A DNA stretch of 64,000 nt from Ahaetulla prasina (GCF_028640845.1 NC_080543.1:93795825-93859824); one strand, 5' to 3'. Counted from the stretch's first letter, positions 11,090 to 23,405 are shown. Made by a program: numbers and translations. Notes: generated by a model from the sequence alone, not told the origin.

Positions 11090-11303
11090 TATGCACATTC
11101 AAGTCAATGTTGATTTTTGGCGACTACAAGGACTAGATCCTGCAGTTTCCTTCTTGGCAATATTTCAGAAGTGGTTTGCCATTGCCTGCTTCCCAAAGAC
11201 AAGGAGTGATTGGTCCAATGTCATCTTTGTGCCTAAGGTAGGACTAGAAATTACAGTCTCTGAGTTTCTAACTTAGTGCCTTAATCACTACACCAAGCTA
11301 GCT
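11090..11303 (-). mobile_element. tRNA-derived SINE
   Basis: On the minus strand the head GCTTGGTGTAGTGATTAAGG resembles a tRNA A box, and GTAATTTCTAGTCC is a decayed B box about 35 bp on. The body continues GGCAATGGCAAACCAC and CAAGAAGGAAACTGC. The tail contains GTCGCCAAAAATCAACATTG. No clear target duplication was seen. Shorter tail-like fragments may be present near 43760 and 49990. Confidence 0.6.
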
Positions 11304-12058
11304 CTCTAGTCGGAAGGGTTCATCACAACAAATCCTGTTTAGAGGGCAAATGCAATCTATAATTTCAACTTCATTTTACCTTGCAGCAGCTTTGGCCACA
11401 TAAAAGGAACAGAGGAATTCATTCATTTCAACCTTTTGCTTCTGTTCATTATCTTCAATTGATGTACTTAAGCTCTTTATTCAACCTTCAGATAGATGTT
11501 CTGTTTGGAAAACAAGCAAGCTGGAATCAGGTGGTAGAACCAACAATATGATGACATTTGTAAAATGTGACATTGACACCATTTATTACAAGAATGCCAT
11601 AGAAATTTGGCCAAAGGTGAGGTTTAGAATTTAATAATTGCAAATTAATGGCATGCTTAATGAACAGCATGGGAAAGATCGTTCCCACATATACTGAACA
11701 ATCCGAGAGTGCAGGAAACCGGGCAGAAGATATAAAATTTGTCATTTCAATTGAAGGCTGCTTAGCTGGACTCTGACCTGCACCTTGGACAAAGGCTTTA
11801 GGTAGAGGGCAATGCCAAATGAACAAAATCAGACTGATCAAAGCTCTGCTCCTTCAGTGGCCACTTTGCCTTAACAATTTCACTGATGTGACAGAGCCAA
11901 AGGATATGTTTTTTTCATGATTAATCTTTTCAGCCAGATCCTCTGTAGTTTTAGTAGCCACCAAACCAAGCCCTGTATTTCTACACAACGGAAGCAACAA
12001 CACATAAAATGAGATCTGCCATGTAGTCAGAGCTATGTGTACATGTAAAAGTCTTGTA

Positions 12059-12378
12059 AAGGTAGTGACTTATGACCATTTTCAGACTTACGACCATTGT
12101 AGCATCCTTATAGTCACATGATCAAAATTCAGATGCTTGGGAACTAACATTTATGACCGTTGCAGTGTCCAGGGGTCATGTGATCACCTTTTCTGACAAA
12201 TAAGCTCAATGGTAAAGCCAGATTCACTGAAAACTGTGTTACTAAATTAACAAGGGTGGTGATCATTTAACAACTGGAGCAAGAAAGGTCGTAAAATGGG
12301 GCAAAATTCACTTAACATATGTCTCACTTAGCAACAAAAATTTGGGCTCAATTGTGGTTGTAAGTCAAGGATTACCTG
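12059..12378. mobile_element. TA-flanked MITE (copy 2)
   Basis: It begins AAGGTAGTGACTTATGACC after TA (12057-12058) and ends GTAAGTCAAGGATTACCTG before TA (12379-12380). The two ends are inverted repeats if a small deletion in the left end is allowed. The 320-bp body is non-coding. Same family as 10782-10974 and 51571-51956. Confidence 0.7.
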
Positions 12379-12431
12379 TAGTTTGAAGAATGTGCCAGGA
12401 TTGGCAGACTTGAGCATCTTATGTTCTTCAT

Positions 12432-13096
12432 GGTATTGTTGTGGCTCTGCCCCCCGGGCCTGGCCTCCTGGAGCCAGATGACTCAGAGAGTGAGGAGGAG
12501 GAGCTGACAAGGCCTCCTTCCCCCCCTGGACCCTCCTCCTCCCTGGCACTGTCCCAGGTTCCAGCTGCAGGCCAGGCGGAGGAGGAGGAGGAGCTGACAA
12601 GGCTTCTTTCCCCCGACCCCTCCTCCTCCCTGGCAATGCCCCAAGAGCCAGCTGCTGAGGACCAATCTTGGCTCGATCCAAGACAGCAACGTCAAGATAG
12701 GCGTGAGCAGCAGAGAAAGAGGTGGGGCAGGCCCAGGGAGTGCTGAGTCATAGAGCCACACCCTGCAGGGGATAAAAGCGGGTGGAGTTGTTCTGTAGGC
12801 TCTTGTATCGGACAAAGCTACAAGCTACTAGGGTGAACTGCTTCATGCTCTTGGATTGAAGGCTGGGATTTCTTTGTGAGTAACTTTTGGATTATTCTGC
12901 GGGCTCCTGGTTGCTTTGGCAACGGATTGTCAGCACTCTGCTATTTGATAAGAGACTTGGCAGGCACGTGAAGAAACGGTGCCAGAACTGTTTTCTGCCA
13001 AAGGACACTCGGCCGATTGTAAATAAATTGCTGGCAGACAGCCTTGGCTGGCATGTGTTCATTGGAGAGGTGGGGGGGGGGGAACAGAACAGGTAT
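12432..13096 (+). mobile_element. Solo LTR, 655 bp, with 5-bp target duplication
   Basis: The LTR proper is 12437-13091, starting TGTTGTGGCTCTG and ending GGAACAGAACA. The 5-bp GGTAT lies directly on each side (12432-12436 and 13092-13096), as expected for integrase-mediated insertion. Inside are a TATA-like GGGATAAAAGCGG near 12767-12779 and an AATAAA at 13022-13027, giving the usual U3-R-U5 order. The U3 part contains GAG-rich repeats that read as an acidic peptide. No internal retroviral genes flank it. It is related to the LTR starting at 63540 and more distantly to 23832-24458. Confidence 0.8.
12441..12746 (+). other. Acidic ORF inside LTR U3
   Basis: An open frame of 101 codons with two tandem acidic blocks (ESEEEELTRPPSP and EEEEELTRLLSP), a serine-rich SSSLA word after each, and a basic C-terminus RREQQRKRWGRP. 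The LTRs at 63540 and 23832 encode a similar acidic-then-basic end in the same place. It has no known domain. It may be a by-product of GAG/CTC-rich U3 sequence rather than a protein. Confidence 0.3.
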
Positions 13097-14532
13097 ACTT
13101 TATCTTATTGATCAAAAGTCTATAGCCTTCAATTTTTTTCACCTCTGAAGAACTATAGGGCTATTATGACATCATGTGAAGTGGTGGGCTCACATTTTTC
13201 AACTCATGTTGGAGATTTAAAAAAGTTCTTTGACCCTTCCTTTGGGAACTTTGCAGTTAAGGAGCAAAATGGCTGTGTTAATTTTCAAAGCTTACAGATC
13301 TCCACTGTGCTGCCAAAATCTACCCAATAGCCAAATGATGCAATTCCAAGGCTGCTCTGGGAATTCTCAAATACCATGGAGACACAAAAGAGGTTGAGAT
13401 CTGTTTTAGGAATATGGTTTAGTCCACCATTGCCACACACAGGCAACAAGCTAATTTGTGAGCAGTCTGGAAAAACAGATAGAGATGTATGTCTTAGGTT
13501 GGAAAATTGCCTTGGTTTTCTTGTATTTGCATGCTGTAAAATGAGCAGCTGTTGCTAAAGATTTGTCACATCTATTCCTACTCAGAGTCATTCAGCTCAT
13601 GCAGTTTCATATCTAGCAAGAGCCTGTATGTCTCATTTGGTTGGTCAATTTCCCCTCAGAAAGGAGAAAGAATCACTCAAAACACCAACATTTAAGCAAC
13701 GTTACATTATTTTAGCAGTTGTAATAGAAATAGTGCAATTTGATCTGTCTCTCCTCAATAAAAAAATTCTACTGAATTCAATGAGGTTTATTCTAGGTAA
13801 ATATTGAATATGGATCTGCAGCCTTCCTTCTGTGATTTTGTTCTGAGACAGCCTTATAAATTTAGAAATCATATAAAATCCATCTCAGACAGAAGATGCT
13901 ATAATACAATTCCATTTGCTGAAGTTGGGATTTGGGGCGCAATGGTCAGCAATTCCCTTCAGTTGTATGTAAAATATTCACAATCATTCTTATTACTGGG
14001 TAATGTCTGATTCAGCCATCATGATATCATCTGCCATACCACTGCATACATAGTAAGGAAGTAAGTGGAGAGGTATACAAGAAGGGTATGTGGGTATGTA
14101 ATTATCATTATTTTTTAATTGAAGTAATTACTATTAAACTTTTAAAATAACAGGAATCTACTTTTTAAAAAAATATTAAAATATAACGTTTACACAATTA
14201 AAAGTATACAAAAACAGATGTAGAAGAGAGAAGTAGAAAAAGCTAAAAGAAAACCCCCGAAATAAACTGAAATAAAGAGAAGTCTGTTAAGGCTTTTTTT
14301 AAAAATCTGGCTGGCAACAAATTTTTAATTATTTATGCATTTTGTTTATTGACTATAATCTCTCTCTATCTTATTTTAATCCCATCTATTTTCTCTTTGA
14401 ATCTTTTATTTTTCAAATTATTCTCCTTTTTAATTTGAGCTTTTAGTCCAGGAATAATGAATAACCTCCATTCTGTCCTATAAGTGTATGTTAATGGGCA
14501 ATACTAGTTGGTCCCTTGTATAAAGTATTTCA
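13097..14532. other. Unassigned intergenic sequence
   Basis: No gene recognised. The stretch from about 14100 is strongly AT-rich and might hold very old LINE 3' UTR material, but I cannot assign it. Confidence 0.5.
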
Positions 14533-14821
14533 GGGCCTCTGAGGCTTCAGAGAAGATTCCAGAATGTTATCAAATGGCTTCTTCTTTGGACTGTTTGAAG
14601 CAACAGAATTGACTTACTGTCTCTAACCTTTCCCTCCCTCCTCTGCCATCTTGAGTGCTGGCATGCAATTTATTGAAGGCTGATATATAAATTGCATGCC
14701 AACATTCAAGATTATGGTGGGGAGAGGGGGGAGAGAGTAAGTCAATTCTATTGCTTCAAACACTCCAAAAAGGAAGTCATTTGAAAACCTTTTGGAATCT
14801 TCTCTGAAGCCTCAGAGGCCC
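14533..14821. repeat. 289-bp palindromic (foldback) element
   Basis: Arms of about 140 bp (14533-14672 and 14688-14821) are imperfect reverse complements with a 15-bp loop. The outer end reads GGGCCTCTGAGGCTTCAGAG and the innermost stem GGCATGCAATTTA pairs with TAAATTGCATGCC. Arms differ by scattered substitutions, so both have aged since formation. No coding capacity. No CTGANGA...GAAA core was found, which sets it apart from families A to D. Confidence 0.8.
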
Positions 14822-17159
14822 TCATCTATATACAACTATTACAGGAGCCCTTTTCATTTCTGAGGTATCTCTCAGAAATGGCATTTCTGTATTTGCTTCA
14901 CGCAATGCTTTTGGCATCCCAGTGCAGTATCAGCGATGTTTATAAGGCAATCTAGGATCATGCATCAATGCACAATTTACAGAAGAGATGACACTGCTTT
15001 CATAAAAGCACCTTGGGGAAAAAACAAAATATACAGGGAAATGTATGAGCAGGAAAAAAAGGCTGTGCTGTGTGCCAAGATTATTATATGCCTAAGTGAA
15101 GAATGGAAAACAATGCATTGGGAGCTGCCCAGAGTTGCTTATAAGATGGGAAGCTATATAAATGTTCTAAATACACAAATATCCCAAACATTGAAGAGCC
15201 CTACTGTAAATTTTAAGATTATGTCTGCCGGGTGCTATTTCATTATGTTTGTTCATTTAAACTAACAATGGGTCTCACATAGGAGAGAAAAATATAGAAA
15301 AATGATATTGCATATGCGAAAAACATGTAAGTAAATTAAAATTCTTGCATACAGCAATCAGAAATGAATCTCCATCTATGGTCAAGAATGCCAGAACTGG
15401 AGGGTCACAGCCAACAAGATACAATCAGATACTGCTGATTTACAATATTTAATGAGGGGAAGAGAGCCAAAGAAGGACTCTGGAGACTTGAAGGCCAGAC
15501 TTCTTTTCTTATGGAAAATTTGTTATATAGCCATGTGGTAGCTATGCTTCCTCAAACATGCTTAAAACAACAGACAGAATAAAATGATAATTTATTCTTA
15601 TTGCCATGATCAAAAGAAAAATCTGGCATTATGAAGTACTATTAACTAACTCATAGGAACTCAATTAATATTATTAAGGCTAATTGCCTGGTTATGATTA
15701 CTGGTGCTCCAAATCAATATAATTATTGATAGTCATGTTTGGTGTCATAAAAGTTATGAGTAATAAATGAAAACTCAATACAGGCAGAATGCTATCATTG
15801 AAAGGAGTCTGATTAGCTGCGAGAAGGAGGTGCCTCTATTATTATGACAAAAGCAGTAACAAAATAGAATTTTTGCAAATGTGTTATCACCACTGGGACA
15901 AGGTGTTATAAATACAAGTCTATTGGCAAGCACTGTATGCTAACAATCAGATTGCTTTCAAAATGATAATAACACTAATTCTTTCTCATGCAGCTTGAAT
16001 GGCAGACTAGGGAACAGGGAAGTAAAATTTCCTTGATCTTTCAGATAATATAAAACTTAACTGTGAATAAATTCAGTTGGCTAATTTCCTATTATATGGC
16101 TCACTTCTTCGTGTTAAAAGTAGGGAGTGACCATATTGGCCTGATGGAGACTCTACCATCAGAAGATTCCAGCTGGTATAAAACTGTCCAGGAAGACAAG
16201 AAAACTTGGGATATGTCTTTCTAGAATAGACTGTAAGTGGGCTCCAAGGAGAAGGCTGTGCACGTTTTGACCTGAAAAAGGTAGACAAATATAAAAATCT
16301 ATCTGACATCTGTTCAAAATGGTAGAAGAACATTTTTGCATTTGATATTACAGTAGGTTAGCTTCCTACCCACTCACCCTTCCAGCCAGGCAGTATCTGA
16401 ATCTGAATACGCATTCAGAAGGGCAAGGTTTTTGGTTTTTTGTTTGCATACAGGCACAGATAGATTTGACCTTGCTCTCACCTCACTTCTCCTGGAGAGG
16501 AAAAAGTTCTCTTTTTTAAAAAAAGACAAAGGCAGAACTCTGGGAAAATGGAACAAGAGGCAAAAAATTCCTGAATGGGCAAAAAAGACTGATCAAAGAC
16601 TGGAATTACATCAGAAACTGGAGGAGGTTAGGTGAAATAACAGGACACCACATGGCTTCAGGATTTAGTTGATCTCCAAGGAAAAATTAACTACTCTAGA
16701 CATTACATACATTTAAATTTCTTTTATCTCTCTGTGCTAGAGGGCTGATTTCACATAATCCTTTTTCTCTGCATTGGTAGCTCATATAAATGGAAAACCA
16801 TTATTTTCCTGTGATGCCTAGTTATACTAAACTATCTATGGTCTAACAAGATGTTGTTAAACACTTACGAGGTTATTTCTTAAAAGGAGGGTGGCAGGGC
16901 TGAAACCAATTGTCTTTATGCCGTAGTATAAAGCTGGGAAGTTGTTTTTATTCAACTCTGTTTCTGAAAGAATAGAAGCAGGTTGCATTATAGACATTTT
17001 CATTAAAAAAACTTTTTAATCATGAAGAAAATAGTCTAGATTGTAAACTTTCTAACTCTCTCAGAATCTTAATTATGTCCAGTCATCCATTTCAAATTCT
17101 CCTCTCAGGACACCCCTATAGGGCATTGCATGCCAAAACAACTAGATACAAAGTTTTTT
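14822..17159. other. Unassigned intergenic sequence
   Basis: No gene or clear repeat recognised. The open frame at 14936-15265 has no domain or homology that I can recognise and no splice context. Confidence 0.5.
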
Positions 17160-17601
17160 TCCCCATGCCATTCACTGCTGAACACCTAATTCTCACTGCC
17201 CTCTTTTAATCCTATAAATATATGCCCATGTAGTAAGATGCATTGATGTTATCCTTCTTATCTCCTCTCTTTCTCATCTTCTCCTTTTTCATCTTTTCTC
17301 ATCTTCTCATCTTTCCTACTATCTTTTCCTATTGGTATCTTATGATTTATCACCTGTTGTTTGTATCTTATGATCAATGATTGTAACTATGGTTTACGAT
17401 CTATGACCTCTCACTTGTTTGTATGTACACTGAGAGCATGTGAACCAGAGACATATTTCTTGTGTTTTCAATCACACCTGGCCAATAAGGAAATCTAATC
17501 TAATCTAATCTAATCTAATCTAATCTAATCTAATCTAATCTAATCTAATCTAATCTAATCTAATCTAATCTAATCTAATCTAATCTAATCTAATCTAATC
17601 T
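17160..17601 (+). mobile_element. CR1 (L3-like) LINE 3' end with expanded (TAATC)n tail
   Basis: A CR1 3' UTR remnant with TATGATTTAT, TTTGTATGTACACTGAGAGC, ACCAGAGACA and the terminal CACACCTGGCCAATAAGG. The same ordered words occur at 33640-34020. The tail passes directly into about 22 near-perfect TAATC units (about 17492-17601). Its 5' boundary is approximate. Snake CR1 tails that seed microsatellites are known from published surveys of snake genomes; this copy fits that pattern. Confidence 0.8.
17492..17601. repeat. (TAATC)n microsatellite
   Basis: About 22 consecutive TAATC pentamers with almost no interruptions, starting right at the CR1 3' terminus. The other CR1 tails in the window end in ATTCT-type pentamers with only a few units. 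Confidence 0.95.
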
Positions 17602-17779
17602 GGGACAGGCAAGGGCCAGGTGATGTTTTCTTGGGAAGATAAGTGGTAACTGAACTAAATATCAAAGTTACATCAAACAGGAAGTGTAGACCTAATGTCT
17701 TTTTTTAAACCAAAGTTTTAAACTTCCAGGTTTTTCCCCATAAGAGCCCAGCAGTATCATTACTGGATTATATATATTT

Positions 17780-18175
17780 TATTTATTAAATGTTTATCCT
17801 TTTTTTCCTCCAGGAGCTCCAAGTGGTATATATGCAGTGCCTACTTTACCATAAGGCTCAGGGTACTCTGGCCTAGGTTATCAGAGATTCGGGAGTGGCA
17901 AGGCTGTCCCTCCTTCTGAAAGCAAAACTTTTTCTAAAAATGGAAAGCAGGAGGTGGCATCAACAGTCAATGTGGCCTAGAGATTCATATACCCTTTAGC
18001 TCACACCACATAAAGTACATAGTTCTCCCATCTTCAAAGTTTCAATTTTCTCCAACAACAATCCTGTAACATAGGTTGAGCTGAGAGGAGGGCTATCTCA
18101 AAAACACTCGGTGGTTGAGAATGGACTTGACCTGGGCTTCTCTAGCTCTAGTCCAACCTTTTCAACCCCTATACT
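17780..18175 (-). mobile_element. Probable decayed SINE or LINE tail
   Basis: On the minus strand the words GTTGGACTAGAGCTAGAG and CAGCTCAACCTATGTTAC resemble the B-box end and body of an amniote tRNA-derived SINE. The low-coordinate end has a TATTTTATTTATTAAA tract like LINE tails elsewhere in the window. Identity is uncertain and boundaries are estimates. Confidence 0.35.
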
Positions 18176-21039
18176 GAACTGGTTCTCCATGGTATACCTA
18201 CTAGAAATTACAATAAAATAATTTCTGACATACTTCCTAACATAAGAAAAAGAGTTTTGTTGGATCAGACCATAGGTCTATATAAGATTCTGGTATATAT
18301 CCATGAGAATAACACAAATGTATTTCAAGTGGGTGACATTCAAAAATGATTTCTTCTGATATGATATAGATGATATTGATACAAATGTTTTTTTCCTTAA
18401 TCCCCCTAATTGCTTGAAAACCATCAATTTTGGTGATCCCCAAAACCTCCCACCTCCTTCCTACAATTTGTATCCCTTATGTCCTATCCTATACAATAAA
18501 CCAAAGAATAAATTGCATTGTTTGGCTATGTTTCCTTTGTAGAGGTATTTATTGCAATTCCGCTTCACTGAATGACCTGAAGTTTCATATTATCTAGTAT
18601 TACTGAATGATAAGAATGAAACATCTATTTTCTTGACACTATTTATAGCTTCAATATTACCCCCATCTACTTGCCTTTATTCCAGGCTCAGATGCTTTCA
18701 GATGTGTAACCTTTGTTCTCTGAAGACTTGCTGTAACCCATTATTGGTTTTTTTCCTGAACTTTTCTTATCTCTTTGACCATCTTAAATCTTGATTCCCC
18801 AAAAACAGAAAAAGAAATGCCTCATCTTTTCCAGGTGTTCTGAGCCTCACGGGCACCTCCACAGGATCATTTTTGATATGTGATGGCTGGAATTACACAC
18901 AATATTCTAAGTATGATTGTATTATGCCTTTGTTTAAAAGATTTTTGATCCTGACAATTTTATTTAGATTCTTTCCTTCTTAATCTTAACATGGATTTTG
19001 TATTTTTCATAATGGTAATTCCCCTGTTGCACGTATTCACAGAGTGAGCCACTTCTGCGTGTTTCTATTTTCCCACCCCTTTGAAAAAAAACTATTGTAG
19101 GCTCTATACACAAATTCTACTTCTAAATATCTTAAACTTACATCCTTGTTTAAATTATCTTAACTTCTATTCACAATAGGATAGAGATACCAATGTAGAA
19201 AAGCTGTTACTAGTATTGTAATTTTGATGCGTTTGTCTTCGTTTGTTTATTTTTTTGTGTGTATTATGTTTCTTTTTATACTGTGTATTTTAATGTTTGG
19301 AAAATTAATAAATATTTTTTTAAAAAAAAGAAGAAAAGAATTACTTTAGGTTTGGCTTGTGGGCAATTTTCATCTTACCCTGGATCGTCTGGGATTGTCT
19401 ACCACAGAATTCTTAGACTTCCCTACACATGGCTCATCCTTACTTTCAGATCATTTTGGAACAAATTTAAAAATACCAGTCACAGCACACTTTCCACTGT
19501 TTGCATTCTTCTGTCACAAGAACAATTTTTTTTCTGCTCAATTCTTTCTCTTCATTAGTTTGTTACTGAACCATAAGAGGACTCTGACTTTCATCCACTG
19601 ACTGTTAACTTTTCTGATAACTTCTAATTGCTTTTGCTTATAATTCATTTGACAAGGACTACAAGTCTCCTCCCCCTCCTCCTTGTCCTCCTTTTTCTTT
19701 GTCTTCATTAGAAGACCTGAAGGTATGAAAGTAGAATGATCGATTGCAACCATATTATAATTAAAAACAACTATTTGTAGAAGTAATTATTAATGAAAGG
19801 CTGTTTTTTACTCTCGTTTCATCAAAAATGGGATTGAAAAATTGTGTAGTACCAAATTGCTAACACCAGATGATATAATTTTTCTTGGTCACATCCATCC
19901 AGAAATGTGGCATTAACATTTCATTTGACCTCCGCAAGAGAGAAGAAATTTGAATGTAGCATTCAGAGCATTCAGAGTCTGCCTTATATTTCTAAAAATA
20001 TAATACTTTTTCTTAAATAAAAATTAAAGCTCTTCTATCTTTTGCTTGGTCAGTTGGGAAAGCAATGCAGATTATATTAAAAGTGAATAATTAGGCTATG
20101 GGTAAATGCATAGATACTCATTTTTGGCTAGTGGTGTTAGGCAACTTTAGGGATTTTAGCAAATTGACCAATCTTGTGATTTGAAGCTGTGTCAACTTCA
20201 ATAAAATCTGCAAGATGGTACAAGTCAGGGTTAGTTTGAAACTTTGAATTTAGTCCAGGTTAATTAAGAAGCATTAGTAAAATGTGGTAGAAAATGGTCT
20301 TGTTAATGATTTTTTTTACTGATTTTTGTATAATTTTGTGATTATAATATAATAGAAATTATTTTTCTCTATTGTTGAAAATACTGATAAATCATGAATA
20401 ATTCGACCTTCATGTCTTATATGAGTATTATTTTGTTCAGCTACCCCTCATACAGTACTTTAGTTCAAATTCTGCAGAAAATCTGTGCTGAATATTTATT
20501 TTTAAAAAATGAGATTGCCTCATTGTCATAAGCATTTTAAGCTCATGGAAGACCACTCCATTGGGGTTAGAGATCCATTGCTGTGAAGAATGTAGATGAT
20601 TCTTAGCTTATCTTCTTAGAGCTTTTGATATTATCTGAATTTCTGGTGAGGACTTGTTAATGAAATACCCACACAAACATTGAATGTATAAGTGCAGAGT
20701 TAAAATACATGGACATCTATGTACAACAATTAGCTTTAAAATAAGAATTCTTTTCTTAATGCTCTGTCTCCAATTTCTTCTAAAGTTATAGGTATTCTTG
20801 CTTAGTTGGCACTGTCAATTCCATCACTAAGTTCTGTGATTGCTAAGCAGAAATTCATATGACTATGATGGAGTTATGATATCACTTCCCATTTGTTCAT
20901 TAAGAGCATCATCACAATTAAGCAGGAGCTCAGGTAACCAGATTTGCAATTTTACTGCCATGTGTTTTATCACTGCTTATCATAACCACAGTTGGGAAGC
21001 ATGCAGAAGATCATATGACCATGTGATGCTCAACCATCA
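18176..21039. other. Unassigned intergenic sequence
   Basis: No gene recognised. The region is AT-rich, with short accidental frames only. Confidence 0.5.
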
Positions 21040-22490
21040 AATCTCAAATCTCAACCAGCAAATACTCTGTCTTACACATTTGAAAAAAGAATCAGAACAC
21101 TAAATACAAGCTCGATAGACATTACCTTATAGATGACCCTCACCCCGTCAAAGACCTTGGCGTTTTCATATCAAACGATCTAAGTGCCAAAGCCCACTGC
21201 AACTACATCGCCAAAAAGGCTTTAAGAGTTGTAAACTTAATCTTGTGTAGCTTCTTCTCCAGAAAGATTACACTACTAACCAGAGCATACAAAACATTTG
21301 CTAGACCAATTCTCGAATATAGCTCACCTGTCTGGAACCCACACCTCATTTCAGACATTAATACAATTGAGCGTGTCCAGAAATATTTTACAAGAAGAGT
21401 TCTCCACTCCTCTGAATACAACTAAATACCTTATGCCACCAGACTTGAAATCCTGGGTTTAGAAAATTTAGAACTCCGCCGCCTTCGGCATGATCTGAGT
21501 TTAACTCATAGAATCATCTGCTACAATGTCCTTCCTGTTGAAGACTACTTCAGTTTCAATCGCAACAATACACGAGCACACAATAGATTTAAACTTAAAA
21601 TGAACCGCTCCAATCTTGATTGTAGAAAATATGACTTCAGTAACAGAGTTATTAATGCCTGGAATGCACTATCTGACTCCGTGGTCTCTTCCCATAATCC
21701 CCAAATCTTTAACCAAAGACTATCTATTATTGACCTCACCCCATTCCTAAGAGGTCTGTAAGGGGCGTGCATAAGAATGGTGGATTTTACAAAATGTTTT
21801 GAAAAAGAAGATAAAGTTCCTGCCGCAATTTTTTTTGTTGGGAATTATTACGGACTGTACAGTAATTGAGACTAAATTGATTTTAAATTGAGACTAAATT
21901 GATTTTAAATCTAATAACAGCAGCAAGATTACTAATAGGACAATATTGGAAGAAAAAAGAAGTACCTACAATAGAAGAATGGATATTGAAAGTTGCCAAT
22001 TTGGCTGAGATGGCGAAGATATCAGCCTTTTTGAAAGACAATACGCAAGAAAGATACTTAAAGGAATGGAAAAAATGGATTGACTATATTCAACGTAGAT
22101 ATCAGACTAAGAGTTATCAGACTGTTTTTGAATGATTATGATGTATTATTTTTGATTGTTTTCGGGGGAAGTTAGGAATTGATGATTGTAGGGGTATAAT
22201 TAAGTTGGGACGAAATTTTTTTAGCATATGTTTGTTTTATTTTTAACTATACCTTGTGCTCGTTCCGGGAAGTCGGGGGGGGAGGGGGGTTGTGAAGGGA
22301 GGGGGTAGGGGAGGTGGGAGAAAGGGGGAAAAATTTTCTGTAAAACTTTTTGAATAATAAAAAAAAAAAGAATACCAGCGTGCCTACCGTTCCTGTCCTA
22401 ATGTTCCCTTTCATTGTATCCAATTCGTATAGTTATTTCATGCTTATACTTATGTATACTGTTGTGACAAATAAATAAAAAAAAAAATTA
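21040..22490 (+). mobile_element. LINE 3' part (Jockey superfamily) carrying a nested L1
   Basis: It starts in the region coding LQISTSKCSVLH and includes KDLGVFISND, KTFARPILEYSSPVWNPH, ERVQKYFTRRVLHSS and DYFSFN, ending DLTPFLRGL and TAA near 21761. The 3' UTR is split: GGGGCGTGCATAAG before 21779, then CAGCGTGCCTACC after 22373, with a GTGACAAATAAATAAA tail. One in-frame stop at 21421-21426 and other lesions mark it as dead. The L1 at 21779-22367 is younger because it interrupts this element. Confidence 0.85.
21773..22373 (+). mobile_element. Nested 5'-truncated L1 (589 bp)
   Basis: An L1 3' end inserted in the LINE 3' UTR; AAGAAT is present at both edges (21773-21778 and 22368-22373), consistent with a target duplication. 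It starts at GGTGGATTTTACAAAATG in ORF2, ends with a poly(A) run, and its coding part is nearly identical to 9903-10200. A local repeat of TGAGACTAAATTGATTTTAAAT near 21869-21909 marks a small internal duplication. The 3' UTR has a G-rich purine tract at about 22272-22336. Confidence 0.85.
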
Positions 22491-22644
22491 TTATAAATGT
22501 GCATTGGTCGCAACATTAAAAAGTGCTGTTTACATTCATGTAATGGTTATAAATGCAAGGAGCTGGATTTTTTTTTATAGCATTGTAATTTCAAACTCTC
22601 ACTAAATGAGGCAGTTGGCAAGAGAAGAATATCTCTATGTATGC

Positions 22645-22651
22645 ATATAGC

Positions 22652-22705
<54 letters not shown>

Positions 22706-22825
22706 GTATCTATCATCTATCTGTCATCTCTCTATCTCATCTGTCATCTCTCATTTACTGTATCTATCTTCTATCTGCTATCATCTCTCTTTCTTTCTGC
22801 CTGTCATCCATCCATCCATCCGATA

Positions 22826-22899
<74 letters not shown>

Positions 22900-22905
22900 A
22901 TCTAT
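22645..22905. repeat. Compound (TATC)n/(TGTC)n microsatellite
   Basis: Two long TATC runs (about 22649-22705 and 22846-22900) flank decayed TATC/TCTC sequence, a CATC run and a short TGTC run. The long frames on the plus strand here arise from the repeat. Confidence 0.95.
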
Positions 22906-23335
22906 TTTAGGATTGTGGTGACATAACAGTGATCATTGTATTTGTCTTGTGAATAGGTTTCTGGTTCAAAACTTGGCAAAAATGTATGTGCCTGTGTTTA
23001 CTACCTTTCCTCCAAGCTAGTTACTTTTCCCTGGGCACTTTTTAAAAATGTGCGTGCAATAAGTTCAATACTGCTTGATTTTATTTGTCTTTATAGTCCC
23101 TTGAGATAGAAGGGTTGCAAACTTCCATTTCTAATATTATAGCATTCTTGATAAAAATAGCTTGCGAAGACATTAGGGACCTATTGACTTAGCTAAGGGG
23201 AAAGAGTTGCCTCTCCAAAGGAGCCAACAATTCAGTTAGTCTGCCAAAAAACAAAACACTCTGACAAAAATGGATAGCTCAAGGTGATATATGAGAAAAA
23301 AAGTAAATTTCTCTGCAATAATTAACTAATTAATC
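22906..23335. other. Unassigned intergenic sequence
   Basis: Nothing recognisable. Confidence 0.5.
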
Positions 23336-23405
23336 AAATCATTTATTTACTAAATTTATTATAACTTCCCAACTCCAATGGTCTCTGGATGGTGTACAAA
23401 CACCC
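23336..23405 (-). mobile_element. L2-like LINE 3' tail fragment
   Basis: On the minus strand: GTACACCATCCAGAGACC, then TAATAAATTTAGTAAATAAA. The pattern (chain of TACxCC, CCAGAG, then TAAATTTAATAAATAAAT) matches the 3' ends at 26228-26650 and 61710-61990. Similar minus-strand tails lie at 38719-38765, 40612-40655 and 50328-50395. Confidence 0.5.

Noticed and set aside
17492..17601. Regular array that might suggest a CRISPR-like or satellite locus
   Set aside because: Five-base units without spacers, attached to a CR1 3' end; a microsatellite.
22637..22921. Tyr/Leu/Ser-rich frames that look like a repetitive protein
   Set aside because: Entirely produced by the TATC microsatellite.
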